A stretch of DNA of 64,000 nt from Lachnospiraceae bacterium (GTDB taxonomy: Bacteria; Bacillota; Clostridia; Lachnospirales; Lachnospiraceae). A program made the position numbers and the translations under genes. The notes beneath the pieces were generated by a model. The model worked only from the letters and a program-made list of their open reading frames with translations. It ran no database searches and was not told the DNA's origin. The stretch is from the NCBI GenBank assembly GCA_017431515.1, contig JAFRKV010000035.1, forward strand, positions 1-64,000, written 5' to 3'. Shown piece by piece: positions 7,918-16,308 of this stretch. Numbering within the stretch: position 1 is the stretch's first letter; the number at the start of each line of letters is the position of its first letter.

Positions 7918-10584
7918 ATGGATGCATCATTGCATTTGGAAAGACAACAGCAGCTTCAGGAACAGGAACTGATACAAAAAGAGGACAGGATTGAGCTGAT
8001 CCCTCAAGGGAATGCGCCCCTGATCGAAACAGACTCCAAAGCGCGCGGAGTAAGGATCGGGCTTTTGAAGGAAAAAATGCAGAAGGTGACAGACCATTTC
8101 CGCAGTGAGTGGGAAAGGAAAGATCCATATTACAGCCTGCGTATCCTTGCTTATGGAACAGAAACCCAGATGTTGCCCAAAAACCGCAGCGGGACGGCCA
8201 CAGACCTTATGGGCAGCCTCACTGAAATGAATGAGGTGACAAAGAACAAAGACAGAGTGAAGGATCCGGTGGAAACCGTGGAGAAGCTGTTTGAACTTTC
8301 TCAGGCGGCCAGCAACTATTGCATTACCCATCAAAAGAAATTTTTCTTCACGCAGGCAGGAGCATCCCGTGCGTTGATGGCGCAGAAAGTACGGGACATG
8401 ACGACAACCTATCTGAAGGGGCTTCTGACGGAGGAGGAGCAGGAGGAGATCCGTTCCAACGAGGATGCGAAATTGGAAACCGACCTTGGGGAGAGTGACA
8501 AGACCGTTGAGAAGGATCTGAAACGCGCGGCAAAGGCCTATCGGAAATACCGTCTGCAGATCGCAGAAGGCTGTATGGGTTATATGCCGGGAGGAGAGAC
8601 CCTGAAAAAAAAGTTGCGGGTTCTTCGCATCAATGATCGTCTGATCAAGCTGTATCGGAGAAAGCATCCTGAGGAAGCGGATCGGGATAAGGACGTCAAT
8701 GAGATGATCCGTGATTATGAGGAATGCTTGGCCTGGGAGAAACTTCGTTCCTTGACGAAGCAAAAGGATGAGGGGTTTGATGAACTGATCGACCGCCATC
8801 TGGAAGCGGAAACGGAGTTCGAGAGCAACGAAAAGGATAAGACCGTCCCAACGGATCAAAAGGAGGAACTGCTTCCCAAACAGTTAAAGGGAATCGAGGA
8901 GATCGATAACTGGCTGATCCGAAATTTTAAGAACGGATCCAATAATGACGCGGAACTGGTGGACAGACTCCTTTCCATGTCAAAAAGAGAGAGGCTTCAC
9001 ACCTACTTTCTGGTGGAAATGGGGAGGAGGAGGCAGGCCGACATGGCGGATGTCGGCTTATCTTCCGTCCATACCCCGTCCCTGGAGCGTTTTAAGGATC
9101 AGATCCTTGCCACAAAGCTCAAGTTCTGGAAAAGGGTGTCCGGAGATTATACCTATACGCATAAACTGTCAGACGCGCTTCTGGTAACCATGCAGTATCG
9201 CAAAGAGATCAATACCGTTGCGGAGATAGAGCGCGAACAGAAAAAACTGAACGCAAACGACGAAAAACCGGGCGGAAACGACGCGCCAATAGAGCCCGCG
9301 GAAGAGATCATTTCCACGTTGCTGCAACTGAAGTCTGCACTTGAAGTGCATCGGGATGATCTGGAGGCGGAAGAGAAAGCCGAAAAGAAATCAGAAAAGG
9401 CCGGTCTCGCAATGAAAAGCAAGGAGTCCTACAAAGAGTGTGAGAAGCTGGTGGGGAAACTCCGGGAGCAGCAGCGAACGGTCGGAAAAGAAAAAGTATA
9501 TATGGAAAAGGGCGAAGCCCGTGAGGTCGTGACAGAAGAGGCGGTGGAATATGCCAGCATTTTCGGCTATCTGCCCAACATGATCGATGAACATCTCATG
9601 GGAGGCGGCATTGGAATCGGGACGCAGGGCATCGTGGGTCTGATCGGAGCCGTTACCGGCACGATCACGCTGCTCAAGAACAGAAACAGCTACTCCAAAG
9701 AGGATTTGGCAGAGAAATCCTTGGAAGTAAGCAGCTCCGTCATTTATGCAGCAACGAGCGCGGTCATGATCGCCGGCAAGTTCGTGCATACGGCTGCGCT
9801 TAGTACGGCTGCAGGGGTTATGGAGGCTGGCGTTCCGATCGTCGCTGCCGCGGTCAGCGCCGGCGTAGCCATCGCCCAGAGCGTCGCGGCGGGGAAAATG
9901 GACTATCATGGCACGAAGGCGGTGGATCTTTTCCGGCAGAAACGGGATAAACTGGCAAGAGAAAAGGGACTTAATAATCTAAAGAAGGAGGAGAAACGTG
10001 AGCTGAAATATGAGGCGAATATGCTGCTGCTGCAGCACAAGTTGACGGAACGGCAGGCGGAAAAGGCCGCAACCAGCAGTATCGGAGCCGGGCTTTTCGT
10101 CGCGGGCGTCGCGTTTCCAGCTATACTGGCTCCTGCGCTTGCCGCTGCACTTGTCACTTTCATCGTGGGAGGCGTCCGATCTTATAAGACCGCATCCAAT
10201 CTGAGAACCGGACTGTTTGACACTTTTTTCAATATGGATGCCCTGGCTGAAAAGGCGATGGAAAAGCGGTATCAAGAAGAGTCAAAAAAACGCAACCTTC
10301 ATCATCTCATCGAAGATAAAAAGGAGGTGAAGAATCGGATCAAAGAAGCTTTGCGCCTGCGGGTGGCAGCCCGCGCAGGCTTTAACAGTGTGAACAGAGC
10401 AACGATCTATATCTGCTCCAAATTTGCCCGCCTGATCCGTAAGAAACTGTTTGGCGGAGGGGCCGTCGATCCGGTGGAAAAACAGCAGTATATCGAATTT
10501 GTGCAGTCCATCAATTTACGATATAACGAAAAAAAGAAACTGCCTGACGAGAACATTCTGGTGCGCAAACTGAACGCAATGTGA
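7918..10584 (+). CDS. Large coiled-coil protein with central hydrophobic region
   Basis: No family was recognised. The frame is open from TTG 7882, but GGAGAAGGG at 7901-7909 sits 8 bases before ATG 7918, giving 888 aa. Residues 1-530 are highly charged and Lys/Glu-rich with long predicted helices. A Gly/Ala-rich hydrophobic stretch (about 555-660, including GGGIGIGTQGIVGLIGAVTG) is followed by a charged helical spacer. A second hydrophobic hairpin lies near 720-755, and a basic tail follows. There is no signal peptide. The architecture resembles proteins that insert late into membranes, such as translocator or pore-type effectors, but that is inference from composition. The next gene is a small YbjN-like protein 41 bases downstream, a spacing typical of a partner or chaperone. 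Confidence 0.6.
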   Translation: MDASLHLERQQQLQEQELIQKEDRIELIPQGNAPLIETDSKARGVRIGLLKEKMQKVTDHFRSEWERKDPYYSLRILAYGTETQMLPKNRSGTATDLMGSLTEMNEVTKNKDRVKDPVETVEKLFELSQAASNYCITHQKKFFFTQAGASRALMAQKVRDMTTTYLKGLLTEEEQEEIRSNEDAKLETDLGESDKTVEKDLKRAAKAYRKYRLQIAEGCMGYMPGGETLKKKLRVLRINDRLIKLYRRKHPEEADRDKDVNEMIRDYEECLAWEKLRSLTKQKDEGFDELIDRHLEAETEFESNEKDKTVPTDQKEELLPKQLKGIEEIDNWLIRNFKNGSNNDAELVDRLLSMSKRERLHTYFLVEMGRRRQADMADVGLSSVHTPSLERFKDQILATKLKFWKRVSGDYTYTHKLSDALLVTMQYRKEINTVAEIEREQKKLNANDEKPGGNDAPIEPAEEIISTLLQLKSALEVHRDDLEAEEKAEKKSEKAGLAMKSKESYKECEKLVGKLREQQRTVGKEKVYMEKGEAREVVTEEAVEYASIFGYLPNMIDEHLMGGGIGIGTQGIVGLIGAVTGTITLLKNRNSYSKEDLAEKSLEVSSSVIYAATSAVMIAGKFVHTAALSTAAGVMEAGVPIVAAAVSAGVAIAQSVAAGKMDYHGTKAVDLFRQKRDKLAREKGLNNLKKEEKRELKYEANMLLLQHKLTERQAEKAATSSIGAGLFVAGVAFPAILAPALAAALVTFIVGGVRSYKTASNLRTGLFDTFFNMDALAEKAMEKRYQEESKKRNLHHLIEDKKEVKNRIKEALRLRVAARAGFNSVNRATIYICSKFARLIRKKLFGGGAVDPVEKQQYIEFVQSINLRYNEKKKLPDENILVRKLNAM

Positions 10585-10625
10585 ACAGATGCTGCCGGAA
10601 TTGTAACAGGCCGAAGGAGGATGAA

Positions 10626-11156
10626 ATGGATAGGAAAGAGATAGAAAAAAGAAGACATGAACTACTGGAGGAATTGAACAGGGAACTGAATGGTGCGCAG
10701 ATCGCCGCGGTGGTCAGAAAGGATGAAGGCGTGCCGGAAATGGTGAGCGCCATTCTGGACGAGATGGGAGACGGCGACATGGAAATCCTGGGGGACTTCT
10801 ATTTTGGACCGATCCGGACTGAGGATGATCCGGCGCAGCAATTTCTATGCGTCATTACCATTACGGACGAGCTGCCGCCGGAACGCCTTCCGGCGCTTTA
10901 CGAAGCGATCTCCTACATCAATTTCACCCTTCCGGCCGGGTGCTTTTCCGTTGACAAGGATCATCGGTTCTTCTGCTTTGTATTAAATACGCTCCTGCCG
11001 ATGGATCTCGAGGATCCGCTTCTTTTCAGAGAGATGGATCTTGCGGTGGGCAATGCCTGCGCCATCGCGGATTCCTATATCGGGATTCTGACCGATGTGT
11101 TGAACGGGGACATCGGCGTGGATGGCGTCGTGGAATTTCTCGGGGGACCCTCGTGA
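10626..11156 (+). CDS. YbjN-like small acidic protein, possible chaperone
   Basis: This 176-aa acidic protein has no membrane segment. AAGGAGG at 10614-10620 supports ATG 10626. An upstream GTG at 10581 has no ribosome site and overlaps the previous stop. The middle region (FLCVITITDELPPERLPALYEAISYINFTLP, described by position about 75-105) resembles the alpha/beta fold of YbjN and type III secretion chaperones, which pair with a large partner. Its place directly behind the 888-aa membrane-interacting protein suggests that it binds that protein. The family call is tentative. Confidence 0.55.
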   Translation: MDRKEIEKRRHELLEELNRELNGAQIAAVVRKDEGVPEMVSAILDEMGDGDMEILGDFYFGPIRTEDDPAQQFLCVITITDELPPERLPALYEAISYINFTLPAGCFSVDKDHRFFCFVLNTLLPMDLEDPLLFREMDLAVGNACAIADSYIGILTDVLNGDIGVDGVVEFLGGPS

Positions 11157-11194
11157 GCGAAATCATGACAGGAGGCGGCTGTACTGAACAGTTA

Positions 11195-12214
11195 CTAATT
11201 TTCTTCTTTTCCGGGGTGGAAGGATGAGACCGTACCCCCGGAGAGCGGTACCTGATAGAAGGTGCTGTTGTCATCAAAGGACAGGAAATAGAGTTTTCCG
11301 AAGGCGGCGTTCAGAGAGTGAAAGTTTCCCTCTGCGACCACTTCCTGCGCGCCTGTGCTGAGGGACAGCTTGATCAGCGCGGGGGAAGTCTGGGAGTTTT
11401 TCTGATAGAAGACAGTGTCGCCGGTGACCAGGTAGCAGTCTACCCGATCATTGGTGAGGACCTCGGTGCTCATGTCTGCGAGATTGGTACGGGTGAGCGC
11501 ATAGTTTTTGGAGGGCACCATGTAATAAATGTAGCTGCCGTCTATCACCGGATTCCAGGAATCAGTCGGGAGCACCTGACTTTTCTGACCGGAGACAGTG
11601 TCCATTCTGTAGATCGACAGATCGATATCTGCAGCGGTGTAATAGAGATATTGCTGACTTGCGGAGCAGGGGTAGATCGGCGCTTTTGCGATCTGCTCGT
11701 CTTCTTTCCCGTCGATGCGGACGCGATAGAGCGTCGTCGCGTCATCCTTTCCGTAGTGCATAAAATAAACATAATTCCCCACCAGGCAGGCATAGAGATC
11801 CGGATCATGATCGAGGACGAGGAGCTTGCCGTTTTTTTGCGTGAGGCGGCAGAGACTGTTGGTATCCACATGAAGAAAAGAAAACTGGCTCTGGTCGTTG
11901 GCATTGCTTCTGCAGTAATAGACATAATGATCATCCGCATTGATGGAGGTGACCCTGTCATCGGAGAGGCGCTTTAAGTCCGAGCCGTCGCGGTTCATGG
12001 AGTAGAGCCGCAGCCCGTCATCGGGATTGCTGAAAAAGAGCGTATCCCCGTGTTCGCAGAACAGACCGTTGTTGTAAAGATTGCTCCCTGTGTTGCCGTT
12101 GACATAACCCGTGTTCATGATCGTCTTTGACGCCATATGCCTGAAAAGAAACAAAAGCACGATCACGGCGATGGGGACAATGAATAACAGGGCAGTGCGT
12201 AATTTTTGACTCAT
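11195..12214 (-). CDS. Membrane-anchored beta-propeller (DUF5050-like) protein
   Basis: The 339-aa protein starts at ATG 12214, preceded by CAGGAGGAAG. A longer frame to 12334 would run through the promoter. One hydrophobic helix (residues 9-25, LFIVPIAVIVLLFLF) anchors it in the membrane with the rest outside. The remainder is repeated blades of the type 'Y-Y...D.....L.R...DG.....L': examples are LYSMNRDGSDLKRLSDDRV, LYRVRIDGKEDEQIAKA and IYRMDTVSGQKSQVL. This is the pattern of the DUF5050/LpqB-like propellers of Clostridia. It is likely a binding or sensing protein, and ligand and partner are unknown. It converges on the preceding gene and diverges from the MscS gene. Confidence 0.75.
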   Translation of the reverse strand: MSQKLRTALLFIVPIAVIVLLFLFRHMASKTIMNTGYVNGNTGSNLYNNGLFCEHGDTLFFSNPDDGLRLYSMNRDGSDLKRLSDDRVTSINADDHYVYYCRSNANDQSQFSFLHVDTNSLCRLTQKNGKLLVLDHDPDLYACLVGNYVYFMHYGKDDATTLYRVRIDGKEDEQIAKAPIYPCSASQQYLYYTAADIDLSIYRMDTVSGQKSQVLPTDSWNPVIDGSYIYYMVPSKNYALTRTNLADMSTEVLTNDRVDCYLVTGDTVFYQKNSQTSPALIKLSLSTGAQEVVAEGNFHSLNAAFGKLYFLSFDDNSTFYQVPLSGGTVSSFHPGKEEN

Positions 12215-12235
12215 AACGGCTTCCTCCTGAAAATG

Positions 12236-12264
12236 ATTATACCCCTTATCAACAAGGGGTTCAA
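12236..12264 (-). promoter_or_regulatory. Sigma-A promoter with inverted-repeat operator in its spacer
   Basis: Read on the minus strand, TTGAAC (12264-12259), a 17-base spacer and TATAAT (12241-12236) precede the propeller gene by about 20 bases. The spacer is almost entirely an inverted repeat: ACCCCTT (12241-12247), six bases, AAGGGGT (12254-12260) in plus-strand reading. Such placement is typical of a repressor operator that blocks RNA polymerase. The repressor is not identified. Confidence 0.75.
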
Positions 12265-12358
12265 GAAAACAGAGAGTGTCTTTTTTTTCCGGATATGCTA
12301 TAGTGATAGCAGTGCTGCTGTTATTGATTGCCATGACAACAAGGAGGATTTGGCAGAT

Positions 12359-13174
12359 ATGAACGGAAACGTTGTATTATCAACGGCTGTCATCATCGTG
12401 ATCGGTGTGATCGCGATTGCGATTGCGCTTGCCATTACGCAAGGCGTTTTCAGACATCTTCAGAGAAAGCGGGCGGACATTCTGGCAGTTTTTTTAAGAA
12501 GGCTGATATCCGTTTTTATCGTGATTATCGGGATTGTCGCCATCTATACCGCGATTAACGGCTTTAACCCCGTATGGACGGCAGTGATCCTCGGCCTTGC
12601 GGCACTCGCTGTTGGGGTGGTGTTTGCTGCGCAGGGAATGCTGAAGGACCTTCTCGGGGGAGTGCTGATCTGCATCTATAAACCCTTTGAAATCGGAGAC
12701 CGCATCACGTTGGAGGATGGCACGACAGGCATCGTAAAGGATATCACCATGAGACACGTGGCGCTGGTTGGCTTGGATACGGAGACCTTCGTTGTGCCAA
12801 ACAGCAGGCTGAACGAAATGAAGATTACGAATTACAGTTATCACAGGGATAACCGGTCCGCAAAATTCAATTTTTATGTTGCGTTAAACAGTGATATGGA
12901 GAAGACCCTGCGTGTGGTGAGGGAAGCGATCATCTCCTCCCCCTTAAGCATTCCGGGAAAGGAAAAGGACGGGAAAACGGATTATGCCCCGGTTTATTTC
13001 ATGGCTTATGAGGTGACGGGGTTTCGGGTTGCCACCACGGTCTATTTTCCGGCGAATGTTGCCACCGAGGAACTGATCTCCGACATCAATCTGAGAGTGA
13101 ATAAGGCGCTGGCAGAAAACGGCATAGAGGTTCCCTATCCCTATCTCAATGTGGTGGACAAGAGCCGGGGCTGA
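12359..13174 (+). CDS. Small-conductance mechanosensitive channel (MscS family)
   Basis: This 271-aa channel opens under membrane tension to release solutes during hypo-osmotic shock. Two N-terminal helices are followed by the pore-lining helix (ALAVGVVFAAQGMLKDLLGG, about 80-100). Next comes the family signature FEIGDRITLEDGTTGIVKDI and NSRLNEMKITNYS in the beta domain, then the alpha/beta tail. AAGGAGGA at 12341-12348 supports ATG 12359. The frame is open upstream to 12206, but that would overlap the divergent promoter. A weak promoter (TGTCTT-16-TATAGT, about 12277-12304) lies upstream. Confidence 0.92.
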   Translation: MNGNVVLSTAVIIVIGVIAIAIALAITQGVFRHLQRKRADILAVFLRRLISVFIVIIGIVAIYTAINGFNPVWTAVILGLAALAVGVVFAAQGMLKDLLGGVLICIYKPFEIGDRITLEDGTTGIVKDITMRHVALVGLDTETFVVPNSRLNEMKITNYSYHRDNRSAKFNFYVALNSDMEKTLRVVREAIISSPLSIPGKEKDGKTDYAPVYFMAYEVTGFRVATTVYFPANVATEELISDINLRVNKALAENGIEVPYPYLNVVDKSRG

Positions 13175-13243
13175 AGCGGCAGATAACGATGTGCTTGCTG
13201 TGAAAAAGCAGGCTTGACATTCCGGAACATTCTATTGCATTCG

Positions 13244-13252
13244 TGCTATAAT
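13244..13252 (+). promoter_or_regulatory. Extended -10 promoter for pheA
   Basis: TG-C-TATAAT at 13244-13252 is a consensus extended -10 element, 32 bases before the pheA start. A TTGACA at 13214-13219 is 27 bases away, too far to act as its -35. No T-box or other leader structure was seen in the short 5' region. Confidence 0.7.
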
Positions 13253-13284
13253 GGAAATATGATTTAAGAGATCAACAGGAAAAC

Positions 13285-14445
13285 ATGAACGAGTTACAGA
13301 CCATCAGAGAAAAAATCGATGAAGCAGACCGCGAAATGGTGGCGCTGTTTGAGAAGCGCATGCAGCTGGCGGAGGAAGTCGCGGAGTACAAACTGAAAAA
13401 CGACATTGCAGTGCTTGATCCGGCCAGGGAGGAAGAGAAGCTTGCCAGTGTCGAGGCGCTGGCCCATACGCCCTATGGGAAAAAGGGTGTACGGGAGCTT
13501 TTTACCCAGATCATGTCATTAAGCCGAAAACGCCAGTATCAGCTGCGGGCGGAGCGAAACAACACGGAGACAATGGCGTTTCGTGAGATAGAGTCCCTGA
13601 AAAAAGAGGGGATCCGCACGGTGTTTCAGGGAGAAGAGGGCGCGTATGCGCAGGCGGCGCTCTATGCCTTTTTCGGACCGGAGACGCCCTGCTATCATGT
13701 GGAGACCTGGCGGGATGCGTTGGAAGAGATCTGCAGCGGACGCGCGGATTATGCGGTGCTGCCTTTTGAAAACTCCTCGGCCGGCTATGTATCCGAAAAT
13801 TATGATCTCATTTCGGAATATGATGTGGCGATCGTCGGGGAACAGATCATCCCGATTGACCATTGTCTGCTTGCAAAGGAGGAGATTTCGCCGGAGGAGA
13901 TCAACCAGGTGTACTCCCATCCGCAGGCCTTGCTTCAATGCAGCCGGTTTTTGGAGCAGTACCGGAACATGGAACGGATTTCCCTGAAAAATACGGCGGC
14001 AGCGGCAAAAAAGATCAGCGAAGAGGACAACGTTTTTCAGGCCGCCATCGCAAGCGCCCTGACGGCAGACATTTACGGACTGAAAAAGATCAGGATCGGG
14101 ATTCAGAATAACGAATCCAATTCCACGCGGTTCTTTGTGGTGTCAAAGGACAAGGTGTTTGTCAAGGATGCGGACAAGATCACGGTGAGCTTTGAAATCA
14201 GGCATGAGGCCGGGTCTTTGTACCGGACGCTGTCCCACTTTATTTATAACGACCTGAATCTGAACCGGATCGAGTCGCGACCCATCCAGGGGCGGAACTG
14301 GGAATACCGGTTTTTTTTGGATATCGACGGAAACTTCAATGAAAGCGCCGTGCAAAACGCGCTGCGCGGACTTGCGGCGGAGACGAACCAGTGCAAGGTC
14401 TGGGGAAATTACAGGGTTTCCGTTGAAAAGAAAGAAAGGCTTTGA
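13285..14445 (+). CDS. pheA: Bifunctional chorismate mutase / prephenate dehydratase
   Basis: The P-protein makes phenylpyruvate from chorismate in phenylalanine synthesis. Residues 1-90 are an AroQ chorismate mutase (IREKIDEADREMVALFEKRM). Residues about 110-285 are prephenate dehydratase (FQGEEGAYAQAALYAFFG, and the TRFFVVSKD motif with catalytic Thr). An ACT regulatory domain fills about 295-375, with the RIESRPIQ motif that binds phenylalanine for feedback inhibition. The 386-aa length is standard. The ribosome site is weak (CAGGAAAAC). The DUF815 ATPase gene begins 3 bases after the stop, so the two may be coupled, though their functions look unrelated. Confidence 0.96.
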   Translation: MNELQTIREKIDEADREMVALFEKRMQLAEEVAEYKLKNDIAVLDPAREEEKLASVEALAHTPYGKKGVRELFTQIMSLSRKRQYQLRAERNNTETMAFREIESLKKEGIRTVFQGEEGAYAQAALYAFFGPETPCYHVETWRDALEEICSGRADYAVLPFENSSAGYVSENYDLISEYDVAIVGEQIIPIDHCLLAKEEISPEEINQVYSHPQALLQCSRFLEQYRNMERISLKNTAAAAKKISEEDNVFQAAIASALTADIYGLKKIRIGIQNNESNSTRFFVVSKDKVFVKDADKITVSFEIRHEAGSLYRTLSHFIYNDLNLNRIESRPIQGRNWEYRFFLDIDGNFNESAVQNALRGLAAETNQCKVWGNYRVSVEKKERL

Positions 14446-14448
14446 ACC

Positions 14449-15765
14449 ATGCATTACAAGGATCTGATCTTATATCGTTTTCCGGGAGAGAACCGGCATC
14501 AGGTTTCTTTGCTGCGGGAGTTTGCGGGACTGATCGAACGGTGTCGGGAAGCAGAGCCTGTATCCGAGGAAGAGCAGGAGACGTTGCGGCTGGTTTATTA
14601 CCGTTCGGCGGGACGCCTGTTTGAAATCGCTTCCAGCCACGGCTTTTCCGGAAATCTCTGGCAGGACTATCTGACCCTGTTCCTCGTGGACGCGGAAAAT
14701 GCCTACAGCATCTCATGCGAAAAGAGAGGAGAGCAAAAGGACAGCAGCGTGAACGCACTGGCGCTGCATGACCTTGCCATCATCAGGGAACTGTTTGACT
14801 TCGATCTTGAGATACTGGAAAGAGAACTGGCCGTGGACGGGGTGGATGCGCTCCTCAGCTTCACCAGCGCCGATGAAAACGGATTTGTGTTTAACCGGCG
14901 GATCAGGGACAGGATCCAGGAACTGTCCGGAGAGCTGGCAAAAGCGGAGAGTGTTGCGTCCTTCCAAAAAGCGCTCTCGCTCTTTTACGAGCAGTTCGGC
15001 GTCGGCACCTTCGGCCTGCACAAGGCATTCCGCCTTTCCCATGATGAGACGGGCGCGCTTGTGATCCAGCCCATCACGCGGATCGCCCATGTCAGCTTAT
15101 CTGATCTCGTGGGGTATGAGACCGCGAAGAAAAAGCTGATCGATAACACGGAAGCCTTTGTGAAAGGCCTTCCGGCTAATAACTGCATCCTGTACGGCGA
15201 TGCCGGAACAGGCAAATCCTCCTCCATCAAGGCGATCCTGCATCAGTATTACGATCAGGGGCTGCGCATGGTGGAACTCTATAAGCACCAGTTTCAGGAT
15301 CTGAACCCGCTGATCGGGATGCTCAAAAACCGCAATTACCGTTTCATCATTTATATGGATGACCTCTCTTTCGAGGCATTTGAGACGGAATATAAATATC
15401 TGAAGGCGCTGATCGAGGGCGGGCTGGAGAAGAAGCCGGAGAACATCCTGATCTATGCCACCAGCAACCGCCGGCATCTGATCCGGGAGAATTTTTCGGA
15501 TCGGGACGAGCAGGATGATGACATCCATCGCAATGCCACTGTCCAGGAAAAACTGTCACTTGTCTCGCGGTTCGGCGTCTCCATTTATTTCGGCGCACCG
15601 GAGCCGGAGGAATATGAGAACATCGTGCTCGCTTTGGCCAAGCGAAACGGCATCTCATTGCCCCGGGAAGAGCTTCTTGCCGGCGCAAGGCAGTGGGAAC
15701 TTTCCCACGGCGGCCGTTCCGGACGCACCGCCGTGCAGTACATCACGTACCTCGGTTCTAGATAA
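14449..15765 (+). CDS. DUF815-family AAA ATPase
   Basis: The N-terminal 210 residues are helical and of unknown role. The C-terminal half is an AAA-like ATPase with Walker A (LYGDAGTGKSSSIKAI, about 245-260), Walker B (FIIYMDDLSFEAFE, about 298-311) and a sensor region (YATSNRRHLIRENFSDRD). This is the DUF815 arrangement. It is cytosolic and its substrates are unknown. The start is ATG 14449, after GAAAGAAAGG. It is followed 24 bases later by a run of membrane genes, so it may supply ATP-driven remodelling for that set. Confidence 0.88.
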   Translation: MHYKDLILYRFPGENRHQVSLLREFAGLIERCREAEPVSEEEQETLRLVYYRSAGRLFEIASSHGFSGNLWQDYLTLFLVDAENAYSISCEKRGEQKDSSVNALALHDLAIIRELFDFDLEILERELAVDGVDALLSFTSADENGFVFNRRIRDRIQELSGELAKAESVASFQKALSLFYEQFGVGTFGLHKAFRLSHDETGALVIQPITRIAHVSLSDLVGYETAKKKLIDNTEAFVKGLPANNCILYGDAGTGKSSSIKAILHQYYDQGLRMVELYKHQFQDLNPLIGMLKNRNYRFIIYMDDLSFEAFETEYKYLKALIEGGLEKKPENILIYATSNRRHLIRENFSDRDEQDDDIHRNATVQEKLSLVSRFGVSIYFGAPEPEEYENIVLALAKRNGISLPREELLAGARQWELSHGGRSGRTAVQYITYLGSR

Positions 15766-15789
15766 AAAAGGGAAATAAGGAGGAAAACT

Positions 15790-16308
15790 ATGGAGAGAGA
15801 ATTACGCAGGAATCAGGATCTGTTATTCTGCGTGGGAAGCGGCATCATCACCTTCGGATTCTGGAGTCTGGTGAAAGGCGTGATGAGCATGATCTTCTAC
15901 AAGGATGAGTGGGCAGAATTGCTTGCCGCAACAGGGACTACGGAAGAAGAGATGGCAATTGCGATTCCGCTCCTCTACGTCATCGTGACGGTGATCATCT
16001 GTCTGGACGTGCTGCTTCGGCTCATCGTCGGTACTTCCGCCAGGATCGAAGGCAGAGGCAGGGGGGAAAGGCCGCAAAAGGCGTATCTGTTCTTCGGCGC
16101 GATTCTTGGATTGCTGTCTTTGGCTTCCCTTTTCACGGATTTCACGCATTTTGAAGAAAGCTTCAACACGATCCTTGATGGCATCATCACGGTGATCATC
16201 GATGTCACGTCGATTGTCATGGTGGTGGAGCTGTTTGTGGCTGGGATGAAGGTGAGGCGACTGAGCAAAAAGATCGATGAAGCAAAGTTGGAGGAGGCCG
16301 CAGCATGA
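15790..16308 (+). CDS. Four-TM membrane protein of unknown function
   Basis: This 172-aa protein has about four hydrophobic helices: near 14-35 (LFCVGSGIITFGFWSLVKG), 60-82, 100-118 and 132-155. The charged C-terminus (KKIDEAKLEEAAA) is cytoplasmic. AAGGAGGAAAAC gives a strong ribosome site before ATG 15790. Its stop overlaps the start of the next gene (ATGA at 16305-16308), which points to translational coupling with the DUF6765 protein. No family was recognised. Confidence 0.75.
   Translation: MERELRRNQDLLFCVGSGIITFGFWSLVKGVMSMIFYKDEWAELLAATGTTEEEMAIAIPLLYVIVTVIICLDVLLRLIVGTSARIEGRGRGERPQKAYLFFGAILGLLSLASLFTDFTHFEESFNTILDGIITVIIDVTSIVMVVELFVAGMKVRRLSKKIDEAKLEEAAA

Noticed and set aside
13214-13252. 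TTGACA as the -35 of the pheA promoter
   Set aside because: The distance to TATAAT is 27 bases, too long for a sigma-A promoter. The extended -10 element explains the site better.
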